Shown here piece after piece: positions 21,913 to 33,318 of a stretch of 64,000 nt of DNA (within the stretch, counting starts at the first letter, position 1; every line of letters starts with the position of its first letter). A program made the position numbers and the translations under genes. The notes under the pieces were generated by a model. The model searched no databases, was not told the DNA's origin, and saw nothing but the letters and a program-made list of their open reading frames with translations. Source of the stretch: Botryosphaeria dothidea (Eukaryota > Ascomycota > Dothideomycetes > Botryosphaeriales > Botryosphaeriaceae); NCBI GenBank assembly GCA_011503125.2, contig WWBZ02000073.1:2418001-2482000 (forward strand), read 5' to 3'.

Positions 21913-24057
21913 TCAAGAGCGGAATAGACTTCTTAGCCGCTCACCAATGCCTGGTCTCTCGCTACCATGTGCAGCAGCAGCACCGCCGCCGCCACCTCCC
22001 GCCGTCAAACTCATGCTGTGGCCAACGTTACTGACCAACCGCCCCAAGCTACTTCTCCGTCGTTGGCGTACGATGACGTGGGTGTGCGTGGAGTTGTCGC
22101 CACGGGAGGATTGGTGGTAGTAGTCAAAGGGATCGTCGTAAATACGCAAAAAGGGTTCGTTCGTGCGATGGCTGTGGCGATGGTGCCGCATCGGCGGACG
22201 GTCCGGGGCTTCTCGATCGGGCGGGAACAGCGGCGGGAAGGTCATCGTATGCGGGAAGCCGAAGAGCGGGATATCTAAGGGCGCGCGAGCCTGCGAGCGT
22301 GGAGCGTTGATGCGGTAAAAGGATGTATAGAGACCGCCAGGCATGTTGGGAACGAAGGTGTCGTCGGGTTGATTTGACGATCCGTTGCCACCGTTGTTGC
22401 CTGGGGTGTTGTTGGATGAACTGCCAGATCCAGATCCGGAGCCTGATGCTGATGAGCCGGCTGCTCCACCGGCAGATCCATTTCCGCCTTGTTGCCCTTC
22501 CTTGTCTTCCTTCTCAATTCCTTTCCTGCAATGTGGGCAAGTGTCGTGCTCGCGTAACCATGCCTCAATACACTGACCGTGGAACCAATGGCCGCATGGA
22601 AGCTCGGTCACTTCCTCTCCTATTGGGACCTCGTCCATGCATATACTGCACTCGCCATGGAGCTCGTCTTCCGGAAAATCAGGAGGTGAATCACCAGCGC
22701 CAACCATCGCACGAGTTACGCGTTTCCTGGGCAGAGCTGCTATGGCCTCGGCAGATGCTGGTCCTGGAGCATTTCCTGTAGCATTCTGCTCCATCAACTG
22801 AGAAATAACGCGGTCAAGCGCTTCCTGGCTGTAAACGGCATCACCATGTGCGGCGAGTTGCGGGTTCAGAAGAGACGCGAACAAGGCAGCAAGTGGATTT
22901 GGCGGTATAGCAGCTTCGCCACCTGGCGATCCGGGACCGTGATTGTGATCTCGAGCGAACGGCGGCGAACCAAATGCACCACCTCCAAGAATGCCAGCAA
23001 TAACCCTATGTCGAATTAGCACTCTCCGGTACCAGTCGCCAAATCCCTGCACTGCTGTACGAAGTTGTTCGTCACGGGACTGCTCATTGAGCGATAAACC
23101 GGCAAAGGAGTCAAGGTTGGAGTTGTAACGATCCGCATGCGCATTAGTCCCTCTCACTTGAGAACCATGAGGGCCGTTGACAACGTCTATAGGACTAAGA
23201 AGTAGTCAAACCATTCTCCAGGCGTGACAACGGGTGCAAATCCAGACGTCTCAAAACAATGATGAAAGAGAAAAGGACATTCGACTTACTCATGAAGGCT
23301 ATCCGTCGGCTCGACGTGAGGTCCAGGATTGTTCGCGTCCCGCGGGAAGAGCCTCGCCGTTGATGTGTAGGTGTAGCGCGGACCACCGCCTGACCTTGTC
23401 TCTTCTCTCGATGAAGAATCCGGTTGTCCCTCGCCCTGGCCTTGTTGCTCTTCTTGTTGCGCTCGCGGCGCTCCTCCCGCTATTCCCTGCATCATGCTTG
23501 CAAAGTTACGGAACAAAGGATTCACGAAGGTATTAGGCTCGCCGAAAGTGGCGTGCGTCTGGCCTTGCCCGCGAGGTCCTCCGAAAGACGTAGACCAAGT
23601 GCCAGTGATGGAGTAGCTGTTCGGTCCGTTGCGCTGGAGCCGTAATCCTGGCGGCAATCCTTGACTCGGGTCTGGCACGCCTTCTTCGGGGTCTGGGGCG
23701 TTCCACGGGTTGTGATGGTGAAAGGGATTGTGTTCCTCTTCGAAGTCGTCGTCTTCAAGCGCTAGATGGTCGTCGCGGGGATCGTGATCGGGTTCAATCT
23801 AACGGGCGTTGTTAGCAACGATGACTTTGAAACGCAATCTGGATACAGCCGGGCTGTTAAACCAAGGGCAACTGATCGTCATTCGGCATGGAAGATTGCA
23901 AGGCGCGATAAGGCAGGGGAGCATGTGGCTGAAAACTTACAATTTCGGTGAACTCGGACTGACAGTCAGGGCATGTCAGACCATGCTCGTCCCGATACCA
24001 CTCGTTTTCGCACTGATGGCAGAAGACCATCTCGCGATTTACCTGTGGGGTACTCAT
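21913..24057 (-). CDS. RING-H2 E3 ubiquitin ligase with N-terminal zinc ribbon (RNF126/RNF115-like)
   Basis: Three exons: 23941-24057, 23290-23798 and 21913-23194, giving 635 aa. Introns are about 142 and 96 nt (GTAAGT donors). The N-terminal zinc ribbon has C-H-Q-C at residues 13-16 and C-P-D-C about 15 residues later, as in the BCA2/RNF126 family. The middle is Gly/Gln/Pro-rich. A RING-H2 domain at about residues 390-432 has all ligands: C-S-I-C, C-G-H-W-F-H, C-I-E-A-W-L and C-P-H-C-R. It is followed by Ser/Gly-rich disorder. Proteins of this class join E2~ubiquitin to substrates, often in quality control. The second exon junction was fixed by frame across the intron. Confidence 0.88.
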
Positions 24058-25015
24058 GGCGGGGGAGTCACAGCCACGACGCGCGTGCTGGCGGCAATTT
24101 GCAATGGGCGTTCAAGGCTAACAAAGGGCGCTGCCGGCCAGCACTTTGCGGGGGTGGAAGGCGGCTGAGGTTCCGGGGCGCAAAAGGATGGCGGCGGACC
24201 GTCGGCGTCGCAGGTGAAATACAAATGACCGAGGCGCAAGGCTGATCCGGTGTTTGATGTGTGTAGCTTTTCAGCGGATTGCGATTGTCTCGGATTCGCG
24301 GCGGGAGTGCAGCGGGCAGGGCTATGTCATACGCCAGGGTCGTGTGCGCTGCGGGGAGGCCAGGTGAGCTGTAGAGATAATAGCTGCAGGTGGCGAGCGC
24401 GATTTGCAGTGATGGGAGAGTGCTGTACAGGCGACGGCGGGGCCGGAGCGATAGATGTGTTAAAGGATGGGCGTCAGAACGTAGAGGAAAGCGTAGACGG
24501 GAAATCTGGATTGTCAAAAGATGCCGCGGGCTTGATGGAAACGCAGTCGACAGGCCGGTGACGCTGGCGCCAAGCTTTCCGCGACGACAACCCGCACGAG
24601 TCAGCTCTCGCAGCCCAGGGTCCACGAACTCTGCGTCTCTGGGCACAGTACCTCGCAGTTGCGGAACCACGTTGCGGAGAATCCACTTTGCCCTTCATGC
24701 TGGCTCCAGCTCGTTTTATGCGCTCACGAAAGTGGGAAACAGTGCGGTCGCTCGTCCGGGTCTTGACTCACTTCCGTGTTCCGATCCATCTTCTCTTGAC
24801 TTCTACATCCTTCTGTACGAACCACGGAACAAGCACAGCGGAAAGACACGCTGTCGAGATTGTTGCCTTGCAAACCTCGCGCTATGATACAGAAAGTTGT
24901 GTATGAGTGTAAAGTGCACTGCCTTCCCCAACGCCGCCCAAACATCCTCCGCACAATCCAAAGTGCCTCAAAGCCGCATCCTCCCGATCACGCAACGCTC
25001 ACCTATACCATTTGA
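24058..25015. other. intergenic between the RING gene and FIS1
   Basis: 958 bp, GC-rich. Holds the promoter of the minus-strand RING gene and the 3' flank of FIS1. Overlapping open frames here have no recognisable protein pattern. Confidence 0.5.
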
Positions 25016-25701
25016 TTATTTCCTCCGCGAACCTCTGATGAGCAAACTCCCGACCACGCCTGCTGCGACAGCGAGACCGCCGACGATAGCGACGCCCACA
25101 AGACCCTCCTTCGCGACCCGGTCATCGATGAGCGTCTTCAGACTTCCGGCCTGCAGGTTGGCAGGCTCGAGATCCAGCAGGAGCTCGTTGTATCGACGTG
25201 CTTCAGCATAGTTGCCCAGCTTATAGTTGCCCAGAGCAAGATAGTACAGGCATTCGCGGCGGCGCTCGGGGCTGTTGCGGAAGATTTCAGACAGAAGGCG
25301 CACACCTTCCTGCTGCTCGCTACGGTGCGTGGACTTGATGAGACCCTGGAGTATGGTTGGTTAGATCATCGTGGAATACTGTGGCGGACGGGCAGGGAAC
25401 AACGGAGAACATACCCATGCGTAGTTGAACTTCGTTTGGATGCCTACGTATTCGCCCTCTTTTTCGTACTGAGAGCGAAGGACCTGGAGCTCCTCAGGCT
25501 TGAGTGGACTGTCGAAGGGAGTCAGCGTGCATGTCGCATGGATTTGCGCTCGGCCATCGGGCGTGCGGACGGAGCTGGCTCACCTCTCCGCATCAGCGGC
25601 GTCTGTTGGTGGAGCGCATCTGATTAGCTGCTCTGAAATTTTCGCGACCGTGAACGCGGGAGCGTGGAGTATAGTAACGTACAGGGCAAAGAAGGCGCCA
25701 T
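25016..25701 (-). CDS. FIS1: mitochondrial fission 1 protein
   Basis: Four exons: 25683-25701, 25584-25602, 25415-25508 and 25016-25345, giving 153 aa, the usual Fis1 length. The first two exons are only 19 nt each; together they encode M-A-P-S-L-P-Y-A-A-D-A-E-S (the last codon completed by exon 3). Introns are 80, 75 and 69 nt, with branch points such as cgctgac. The TPR-like helical bundle spans about residues 15-120 ([30 protein letters not shown]). The tail anchor [16 protein letters not shown] ends in R-G-S-R-R-K. It sits in the outer membrane of mitochondria and peroxisomes and recruits the dynamin Dnm1 through adaptors. It is divergent from SPC24. Confidence 0.95.
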
Positions 25702-25980
25702 GCTGTCGCAGGTAGAAACGCAGGTGCTTGGATGTGAGTGTTTCGTGAGAGGTGGGAAACGCTTGCCGCAAGCCGGCTGATCGCGCGGCGCCTTGGAAAG
25801 CGCTGACGTACAGCGGCCGCCTTCCGCTCACCGCCCGCACGAGTGCCGCTAGCCCTAAAGGTGAAAACCAAAACACTGCAACCGAGCTCGCCCTCTTCTC
25901 CCAAACACTCTCCGCATTTATCTGCACCGCCTGCATCGACGTCTTCGCAACACACAACTCCGTAATCAAAATCCGCCAAA
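25702..25980. promoter_or_regulatory. bidirectional promoter of FIS1 and SPC24
   Basis: 279 bp separate the two divergent start codons, so both promoters must lie here or overlap. No specific element was recognised. Confidence 0.6.
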
Positions 25981-26707
25981 ATGCTGCTCGACGAGGAGCC
26001 CCACAGTGTATGCCACCCTGAGCTTCCTTGCGCAGTCACCCCGCTAATCAAGTACGCACAGCTCATCAAGCAATGCTTCGACAACTTCAACCTCGCACCC
26101 GACAAGCAAGCGCTGAAGCGCGCTGCCGGATCCTACCAAACCTTAAATGGCTTCCGCAAACACCATGTTGCTGCCGAACAAGAAAAGCTGCGTGAGCTGG
26201 ACCGAAAGCTCGGCTCTCTCCAGTCCCAACACAACCTCACCACTCAGTCACACAACCCGGCCGAGCACGCCGCTGAAATCCTTCGCCTCGACACTGAGAA
26301 GTTCAGAGTCGCCAAGCAGGTCTCAGACCTCGAGATCGAGGAAGAGCGTCTCGCACAGGAGTTGGAGCGCTTGAAGGGCGAGTTGGAGGAAGTCGAGGCC
26401 CAGGGCGTGCAGGGTGGAGATCTGAAAAAGGCTGATCTGGACAACACTGAAACCGAACTGTAAGTGCTTCCATCGGCTTATAAAAACGCCACTCTCTGCA
26501 TGTTTTCCTTGATGCTGATGCAGTGTAATCCATAGGCTCCGGCTATACTTCTACCGCAGCCTCAACATCCAGGCAGAGACGGATCCGGCTGGAAATTTCA
26601 ACAGGGCTGCACTCTACAACAAAAAGACCGCAGATTCTCACGTTGTGACCCTGAAGCCGGAATTCTCACGATTCTTCTACGCGGACTACCTCTGGAAGCA
26701 CGTCTAG
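25981..26707 (+). CDS. SPC24: kinetochore protein Spc24 (Ndc80 complex)
   Basis: Three exons: 25981-26007, 26062-26459 and 26536-26707, giving 198 aa. The N-terminus M-L-L-D-E-E-P-H-S joins L-I-K-Q-C-F-D-N-F-N-L. A long coiled coil covers about residues 30-140, followed by the globular RWD-like end L-R-L-Y-F-Y-R-S-L-N and F-S-R-F-F-Y-A-D-Y-L-W. Spc24 pairs with Spc25 at the inner end of the Ndc80 complex and contacts Mis12/CENP-T. Intron 1 is 54 nt with no stop in phase, so retention would add 18 residues rather than truncate. Family resemblance supports splicing, because the spliced N-terminus matches fungal Spc24. Confidence 0.92.
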
Positions 26708-27246
26708 AGGTTCATTCTTCACAGTTGGATGCTGGAATTATGGAATGCTACGTCTCGAAGCACAGCTGTGCTTCATTCTGGGTTTTATATGTTGCAAACG
26801 ATACCATGGGATTCATTGGATGGGAAATTGGTGTTTCGGTGTTTGATAAGGGAAACTGAAGGAGAATCCTCGAAACTTTCATATTGATAAGCTAAGCCGC
26901 CAGTCCGCTGGGGGTCCGCGTATAGCACGCAGGCTCCTCGCGGTGGTGGCGCAAGGCTGGGTGGTTGCCTCAGGGACCTTGGTCCTGAGAGTAACCGTAT
27001 TGCAGACATGCTAGGCAGGTGTTACTGGCTTGCCAACTAGTTAGATGGCTCTTAGATCAAGGGTAGGAAGTGGTAGATAGCAGAATGTTCATTGCTTGTC
27101 GACTGCCGGCTATGGTTCTTAAGTCATATTTATATGTGCAAGTAACGGGACATCAGAAGAACAATACTAGAAGTACAGGAAACCCCGTATTGTCACCTCA
27201 CCCTCGTAACAGAAAAGAGATACAAGTGAAATCTCCCCAGGACAGA
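26708..27246. other. intergenic, convergent 3' ends
   Basis: 539 bp between the ends of SPC24 and the minus-strand F-box/LRR gene; no gene seen. Confidence 0.5.
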
Positions 27247-29789
27247 TCACCGGTAGTTATAGCCCTTCTCATAATAATTCCCATAGCAGTCGACCTCGCC
27301 ATCCCCGCTCCTCTCCTCCACCGGTCGCCGCACCACCTTGATCTCGCCCTCCCAGTGCCCCTCGACCTGCGGCTCCGCCTCGCCGCCGTGGGCCACCGCC
27401 ACGGCGTGCGCCGCCTTCCTGTCCCTGCGGAACGCCGACAGCTGCGCCACGACATCGAACACGCGCGTCGGCTGCTGCTGCCGCTGCTGCTGCAACAGCA
27501 CCGGCGGCGGCGCCGGGCCCTCCGGCACGAACACCACCTTCTCGGCCATGTCGGCCAGCGGCAGCGCGCGCCCGGGCTCGCGCGACGGCACGCCGCACTC
27601 CTCGTCGCCGAAGAACGAAAAGTCGCGCTCGGCGGCGGTCCAGAAAGCCTCGGTGTCGGCGTCCTCGGTCGACGACTTGGACGGGTACAGGCGCCACGCG
27701 CTCGTCGGCTTGCGGTTCGCGTCCGGGTCGTCCGGGGGCGCCATCTCGAGCACGATGCGGCGCAGCGCGAACAGCGAGCGCGCGTACTCGCGCTCGGCGA
27801 GCTGCCGGTCGCGCCCCGGCGGCAGGGCGTAGGCGCCCTTGGCGGCGAGGGCCGCGATGTGCGTCTCCTCGGCACAGTCTTTGATGAACTGGATCAGGCG
27901 CTGCGGCAACTCGGGGGAGGTGGTGGATGGCGGCACGTTGGTGAGGACGAGGGTCTCGGTTGTGGGCAGCATGCTCGGGTGCAGGTGGGCTTCGTTGGAC
28001 TGGCGGAATTCGAGGCGCGCGCGGCGGTCGCCGGCGGCGAGGGAGGAGGAGCGGCGGGGCCGCGTGGGGTGCCCGTTTTCTGAGGAAAGGGTTTGGAGGG
28101 TGTCGGTGGGCTCGGGCGCGTCTGCGCCTTCGGAGGAGAGGCTCAGTTGCGTGGCTGCGGAGGCGAGGTCGGCGGCGATATCGCTGCCGCGTCGGGCCTC
28201 TGGTGTTTCGGGCGGGTTGACGACGACTTGGGGCTTGAGGGGCGGCGAGGCTGGGACGTCGCCGGGCAGCGCGAATGCCTGGTGTTCGTAGGCTGGGAGC
28301 TCGGCTGGAAGGGCTTCGTTCGCCGGCATCTCGTGGATGGAGCGGTTGTCTGTAGGTGCTTCGTGAACCTCGTTGAATCCGTCGAGCTCGTGGGCCGTGG
28401 AAGGGGCGTAGATTCCAAGATCGCCTTCCATCTCCGCTCTGCCTACCGTGAGGTCCGCGGCAGCGGTTTCTTCGGTGATGACTGCGTGGTTGACGCGCAG
28501 ATACGTCAATCTTGCCGAGGCGTATTTCTTGATGACCGGTGTTAGCTTCTCCGCTCCGGGCATAGCGAAGTCTTCCTGAGGCTCCGACTCCTCGAAGGAG
28601 AGCAATGAGGGTGGTCTGGGTTTTTTGGTTAGTCCCCTAGCCACGGTGCCTGCATCAAATACGTGAAGCTTCTTGGAACGAAGAAGTCCAGAAATCCCTT
28701 CCACGGTCAAGTGGTTGCCCGAGATATACAGGTGGGTGATCCCGTCGGTATAGACGTCGTTGATGAAAGCGCTACCAGAGAATTCGCCGACCAGCTTGGC
28801 TCTCAGGACCTCATTTAAATCTTCCTTGTCGTACTGATCGAATAGCAGCGGAGTCTGCATCGGAGACGATGGCGATGCTGGGGACGGTGGAAACTGGTCC
28901 GGATCAATCGAGGGGCCGTAAGAGCGGTTTACCCATGATCTCGCCTTGATATTGAAGCAGTTGTCCAACAGCAATCGTGCGCTCGCATCCGTTAATTGAT
29001 TGTCGCGAATGTCAAGGCTCTTGAGTCTGGTTTTAACGGCGACTGCCAGAGCCTCAATCTCGGCATCTTTCAACGCCAGTGATCTCAGCTTCAGAACCCT
29101 CAGACTGTGGCAAAACTTGAGGACAGATAGCACGTCAGCGCCTTTTGCAGATTTCGTCTTCGAGAGGTCAAGGTAAAGCAAAGCAGGGAAATGCTGTAAG
29201 GCTTCGGCAAGGCCGCTATACGTGGCATTATTGCAGGCGGATGCGTCCAGATAGCGGAGCCAGAACAAAGGGAAGTCATGGTTCGTCCTCGGGAGACTGT
29301 CAGACATCGACGAGAGCCTCAGGTTGCTTGGACGGCGGAGGGTGATCAATGCTCCATGGTCGAAAAAAGGTAGGCCATGCACTATGAGAGACTGCAGTCG
29401 AGGCAGACGCTCGAGAACGTCACGAAGCCAGTCCGAGTGGGGGCCATCGTAAATCTCAGCATGAGCAGGTGGGAAATGAAGCGTGTGGGTTAGCTCTCGC
29501 GTGCTCAGCCTGGCCCAGGAGAGCGTCCTCTTGAAACGGACGAGAGCAACTGTGGAGGTTAGGAGGTGTGATAAGACGTGTATCAAGCTGACTGACCATA
29601 GACGACGTCGTTCTCTACTCCGAAGTGCGAAGCGGGATTGCCCCACAGTTGGCGCGTGAAGATACGATGCCACTCCCGACACACGAGCGCCGCGGCGCAA
29701 AGGTCTCTGGAAGGGATATACTGGGCGACTATGGGCCAGTAATCTCGCGCGTTTGCGGCCTCGTATGACGGGAGGACGTCGTTCATCAT
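27247..29789 (-). CDS. F-box-like leucine-rich repeat protein
   Basis: Two exons, 29597-29789 and 27247-29549, with a 47-nt intron (branch cctaac, acceptor cacag), giving 831 aa. Exon 1 encodes an F-box-like start: L-P-S-Y-E-A-A, Y-W-P-I-V-A-Q-Y-I-P, then L-V-C-R-E-W-H-R-I-F. Exon 2 begins V-A-L-V-R-F-K-R-T-L and has leucine-rich repeats at about residues 100-280 and 330-380 (L-R-Y-L-D-A-S-A-C-N-N-A, L-L-Y-L-D-L-S-K-T, L-K-S-L-D-I-R-D-N-Q-L). A Gln-rich, Pro-rich C-terminal half follows. A longer unspliced frame reaches 29949, but its first ~130 codons overlap exon 1 out of frame and look random. Role: likely an SCF substrate receptor or scaffold. Confidence 0.85.
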
Positions 29790-30439
29790 CGGGATGCGTC
29801 CGTGTCACGCCGAAGCCGTCGAACAGAGGAACATTCGTGGTGGGCGAGGTGAGGCAGAGGCGAACCTGGGGAAAAGGCCTCAGGGCGTGAGCAAGTTCAC
29901 ATGGTGGTCGCGAGGTTGGGTGGAAGGATGCGCCAAGGCGTTGATGCAAGTTGTATGATTGGCGGTGTTGAGCAGAAGCAACACATGCGCTGGTGAGGCT
30001 GTGCCGGTGGAGCGTGCCGCTTCCGTCCCGACGTCATTGTCACGTGGCATCAATCAGTCACCATTCGGTCCCAAAGAGTATCTTCTCTGGCATACAAAAA
30101 TACATCGAGGATACTCAATGAGGCTTGCTCAGTCGCTGAAGTATCTTGGTTGAAGCCCTCGCCTCAACGCGTAATCGCGGAAGCACGTAGTGGCTCAATT
30201 GGCATTCTCATCTCAGCAAGGGGAACAAAGCAAGCAATACGTTATAGCCCTTATTTGGTCATTTCACTTGATAATTTCTCCCACAAACCGTCGATCATCA
30301 ATCTCAGCAACCAAGCTCCAATCAACAATCCGCAATCTTCTGCCTACCTCATGACCGCTCAATATCATGTATTTAAGCTCGCACTCCCTCAGATCAGCGC
30401 CCAACTCACCGTACACTCATCTAACTTCCAACTGCGATC
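29790..30439. other. intergenic, divergent promoters
   Basis: 650 bp between the minus-strand F-box/LRR start and the small plus-strand gene at 30440; no gene seen. Confidence 0.5.
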
Positions 30440-30670
30440 ATGTCTGGAATGCAAAAGACTCCGAGGCCCGGCGCCAAATCAAACCCAATTTCATCTGCTT
30501 ACAAAATGACCAAGGAGGACGCCAGCAGGATACAATCAACACAGGGACAGAGCGGAGGGGACATGTCTTCATCCGGTTTCGCAGCTCGCGCTCAAAGCGC
30601 TGGTGACAAGAATGCTGCGTCAGGTGGGAAAGGGAAGGAAGGTGGTGGTGGTGGTGGTGCCAACAAGTAA
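30440..30670 (+). CDS. small SMP/LEA-like protein
   Basis: 76 codons without intron. The core K-M-T-K-E-D-A-S-R-I-Q-S-T-Q and the later S-S-G-F-A-A-R-A-Q-S-A-G-D match the seed-maturation-protein-like motif found in short fungal proteins linked to desiccation or stationary phase. The ends are disordered, with a terminal Gly run (G-G-G-G-G-G-A-N-K). It is very hydrophilic, with no signal or membrane segment. Start: the ATG at 30440 is followed at once by a second in-frame ATG four codons later. Function is inferred from the motif only. Confidence 0.75.
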   Translation: MSGMQKTPRPGAKSNPISSAYKMTKEDASRIQSTQGQSGGDMSSSGFAARAQSAGDKNAASGGKGKEGGGGGGANK

Positions 30671-30934
30671 AGTTGGGAGGATGTGGTTTGGGGGTAGTTG
30701 ACCGGTGGATGCCAAATGGGGCAGTGAGCAGGGGGGACGGAGAGAGTTGATGGATGTTAAGATGCGGGGCTTCCTGTAACAGATAATTGAGCATGTGGAA
30801 GACATAATGGTGCCCTCATGATTTCAGAAGACTTCGCGCAGGTTAACAAGAGCGGTGACTTAGCGCTGCTCCAAGGATGCATATGCCTGCTGCTACTTAG
30901 CATCTCTCTCAGGCAAAAGAGCCAGCTGCCTCCC

Positions 30935-33273
30935 TTACTGCCTCGTGAGCACAACATCATAAGGCGGATAATGAAGCTCCACCCCATCCTCTATCTCCAC
31001 AAGCACGAACTTGCTCAACGGCCACCCATTCTGGTCCGTATACCTGGTATCAAACAGCGTCAGCACCGCCATAAACAAAAATCCCACGCCATCAACTTAC
31101 CCATCAAAGTCAAACCAATCGCACGTATCCAATTCCGGAATCGCCCTCCATACCTGCGCGCCCTCGCCAAACTCCGCTTTCTCTCCCGCGCCCTCCGCGG
31201 GATTGAGACTGACGCCTTCCGGCTTCGAGAAGAATCGACTCTGGCTCTCCGCCGTCCACCCAAGCTTGTCAAGCCCCTCCAGCGCGCTCGTCCCATTGAC
31301 GACCAGCTCCCGGAGGAACAGCACGCCATCCTTGACCTCCATCCGCGCGAACGACTCCGTCCCGTTCGCCGCTCTCACCGTGCTCACCTCATCCGCAATC
31401 GCGCCGCCATCCCTCGCAGCGCCGTACCTGCCCGCATACCTCGCGCGCAAGCGATCCGCATACGCCTCCGCAAAAGCAGGCAGAAGGATGGCGTGGACGC
31501 CGTCGCGCACGACGGACGGCGTGAGGTTCGTGTAGTTGGCGCTGGGGGGCGAGCTAACCTGGGTGAGGATGACGATGCCGTAGCCGTAGGTGGAGACGAC
31601 GTCGAGCCAGCTGTGGTAGCCGCCGCCGTCGCCGGACTTGCCGTAGACGTTGACGAACGGGGGCATGGCGGACGTGTTTGCGGCGAAGTCGGCGGTGTGC
31701 AGGACGGCGATCTCCCACCCGACCCCGGATTGTTGCTTGCCGTCGGGGAGGGTCAGGCGGGGTTGCAGGGAGTTGCGGCGTTGGGTGGGAGTGATGAGTT
31801 GGGGGGTGGGGGATAGCCAGACGGTGTGGAGGAATTTTGCGAGGTCGTTTGCGGAGCTCTGAATGGGTTGGGGCTCCGGTTAATGCACATGGACGAGAAG
31901 AAGTCGTTTACTTATGGTGTTGCTGTTAAGCGGTGCTCCTCAGGAAGGTAAGACTTACCCACATGCCGCCTGCTGGGTCGTAGCCGGGGCCAATAAAAAG
32001 ATCCACCCAATTCTCACCAGCAGGTACCGCTATATCCTTAGTAAGGCCATCCGGAATGGCTCCAAAGAAGGAGTGTGTCATATTGAGATGCGCAAGAATC
32101 TCTTCGTTCGCATAATCCGACCATGTCTGGTTCGTGTTCGCGAGCTGATTATGGTAATTTACTACAGCAGCTGTGAAGCTCAAGTCAGTAGATGGTCGCA
32201 GGTGAATATCACATCCTACACTTACATGAGAGGATAGAGGTGCCCACGTTTGAATCTACAGATAGGCGTAAGCATATTTTAGACACAACGGGATTGGTGA
32301 CACAAATGACTTACATGCGGCTCGCTGGCCAGGGGCAAACATAAGGTTACGTTGCTTGGCAGACTCGATAATCTCCTCGGGTGTGACGCCGGCCCATTCT
32401 GCGCCAATTGTCTCGGCGGTGGCTTTCGAAAGCCCAGTTACTATGTTGAACTTTGTTGAGAATCCTTCTCTGGGCAGTCCAGAGCTATGACTGGCAAGCA
32501 TGGATAGTGTGATTTCACTCCCGCCATTCTCCCAGTCTATGTCTGGCAGCCCAAACTGGGGAAGCGCTTGTCTGACAGGTGATTCTATGCTCAAGGCAGG
32601 CAGAACGTCTTGAGACTTGCTCTCATTTTCCACAACCAAGGCTGAGAGGGTGGCGATGCTCTTCGAAATTGAGAGAACACGAAAAACGGAGTCACTGTCT
32701 ACTTGGTTGGAACCAATAGTATCGTTTCCAGCCGTTTCGTTGAATTTAAGCAATCCATGGTTGAATGAAAATGTTTTCTCTGGATTAGAAGCATGAACCT
32801 GGTATCACGCACCATGGTTAGCATTTTCGGTACCACGTAGTAACATGGAAAGATGTGATAAATGACGCAATAATTCAACAGCAAGCTACAAAGAAATTTC
32901 GTCCGGGACTGAAGCCACCATGCGGCACTCTTCTGCGCAGGCTCATCCGGACGGCAGCTTCGACTTCTTGTGACTTGTGTTGCAGTTTGTAAATGGGCCA
33001 ATCAGGTAAACTTGGCTGCTCGCTTGATCGGCGAACTACTAGGGAGAAACTCACTATGGCGAAACTGAAGCCGTCGCGGGTGTTGCCAGTAAACAGGCCT
33101 GACAGGTTCCGTTCAACTTCCTTGAACGCCGCCGTCACAGAGGGATGCTGTAGAATAGCTGGATCAGACAGAAGCGTAGCCGGAGGGTCCGGGATGCAAG
33201 AAGAAAGCACGGCGGGCACAGCAGTGCTGAGTATGAGCGCCGCAGAGAGCGAGAACCGGCACAGGACCCCCAT
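30935..33273 (-). CDS. secreted beta-lactamase-fold serine hydrolase
   Basis: Exons read: about 33046-33273 (signal peptide M-G-V-L-C-R-F-S-L-S-A-A-L-I-L), 32315-32798, 32226-32255 (30 nt), 31959-32170, 31101-31858 and 30935-31043. Introns are 55-101 nt. The junction between the first exon and 32798 is unresolved; one more exon or a read-through may lie at 32875-33045. Catalytic motifs of the class C beta-lactamase/penicillin-binding fold are all present: S-I-S-K at about 32650, Y-S-N created by the splice into the 30-nt exon, and G-K-S-G-D-G-G-G near 31640. The substrate is unknown; fungal relatives include peptidases, esterases and metabolite hydrolases. Several N-glycosylation sites fit secretion. 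Confidence 0.8.
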
Positions 33274-33318
33274 TTTCGAACAGGGCGAGGAGAAAGGTAC
33301 GGAGGACGAGGAGACCAA

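Noticed and set aside
24068..24670. 200-codon minus-strand frame upstream of the RING gene
   Set aside because: Pro/Arg/Ser-rich without any motif, in GC-rich DNA where long chance frames are common; it overlaps other equally long frames.
27070..28083. 337-codon plus-strand frame opposite the F-box/LRR gene
   Set aside because: Antisense shadow; composition is Arg/Leu-rich with no motif, while the minus strand encodes leucine-rich repeats with conserved spacing.
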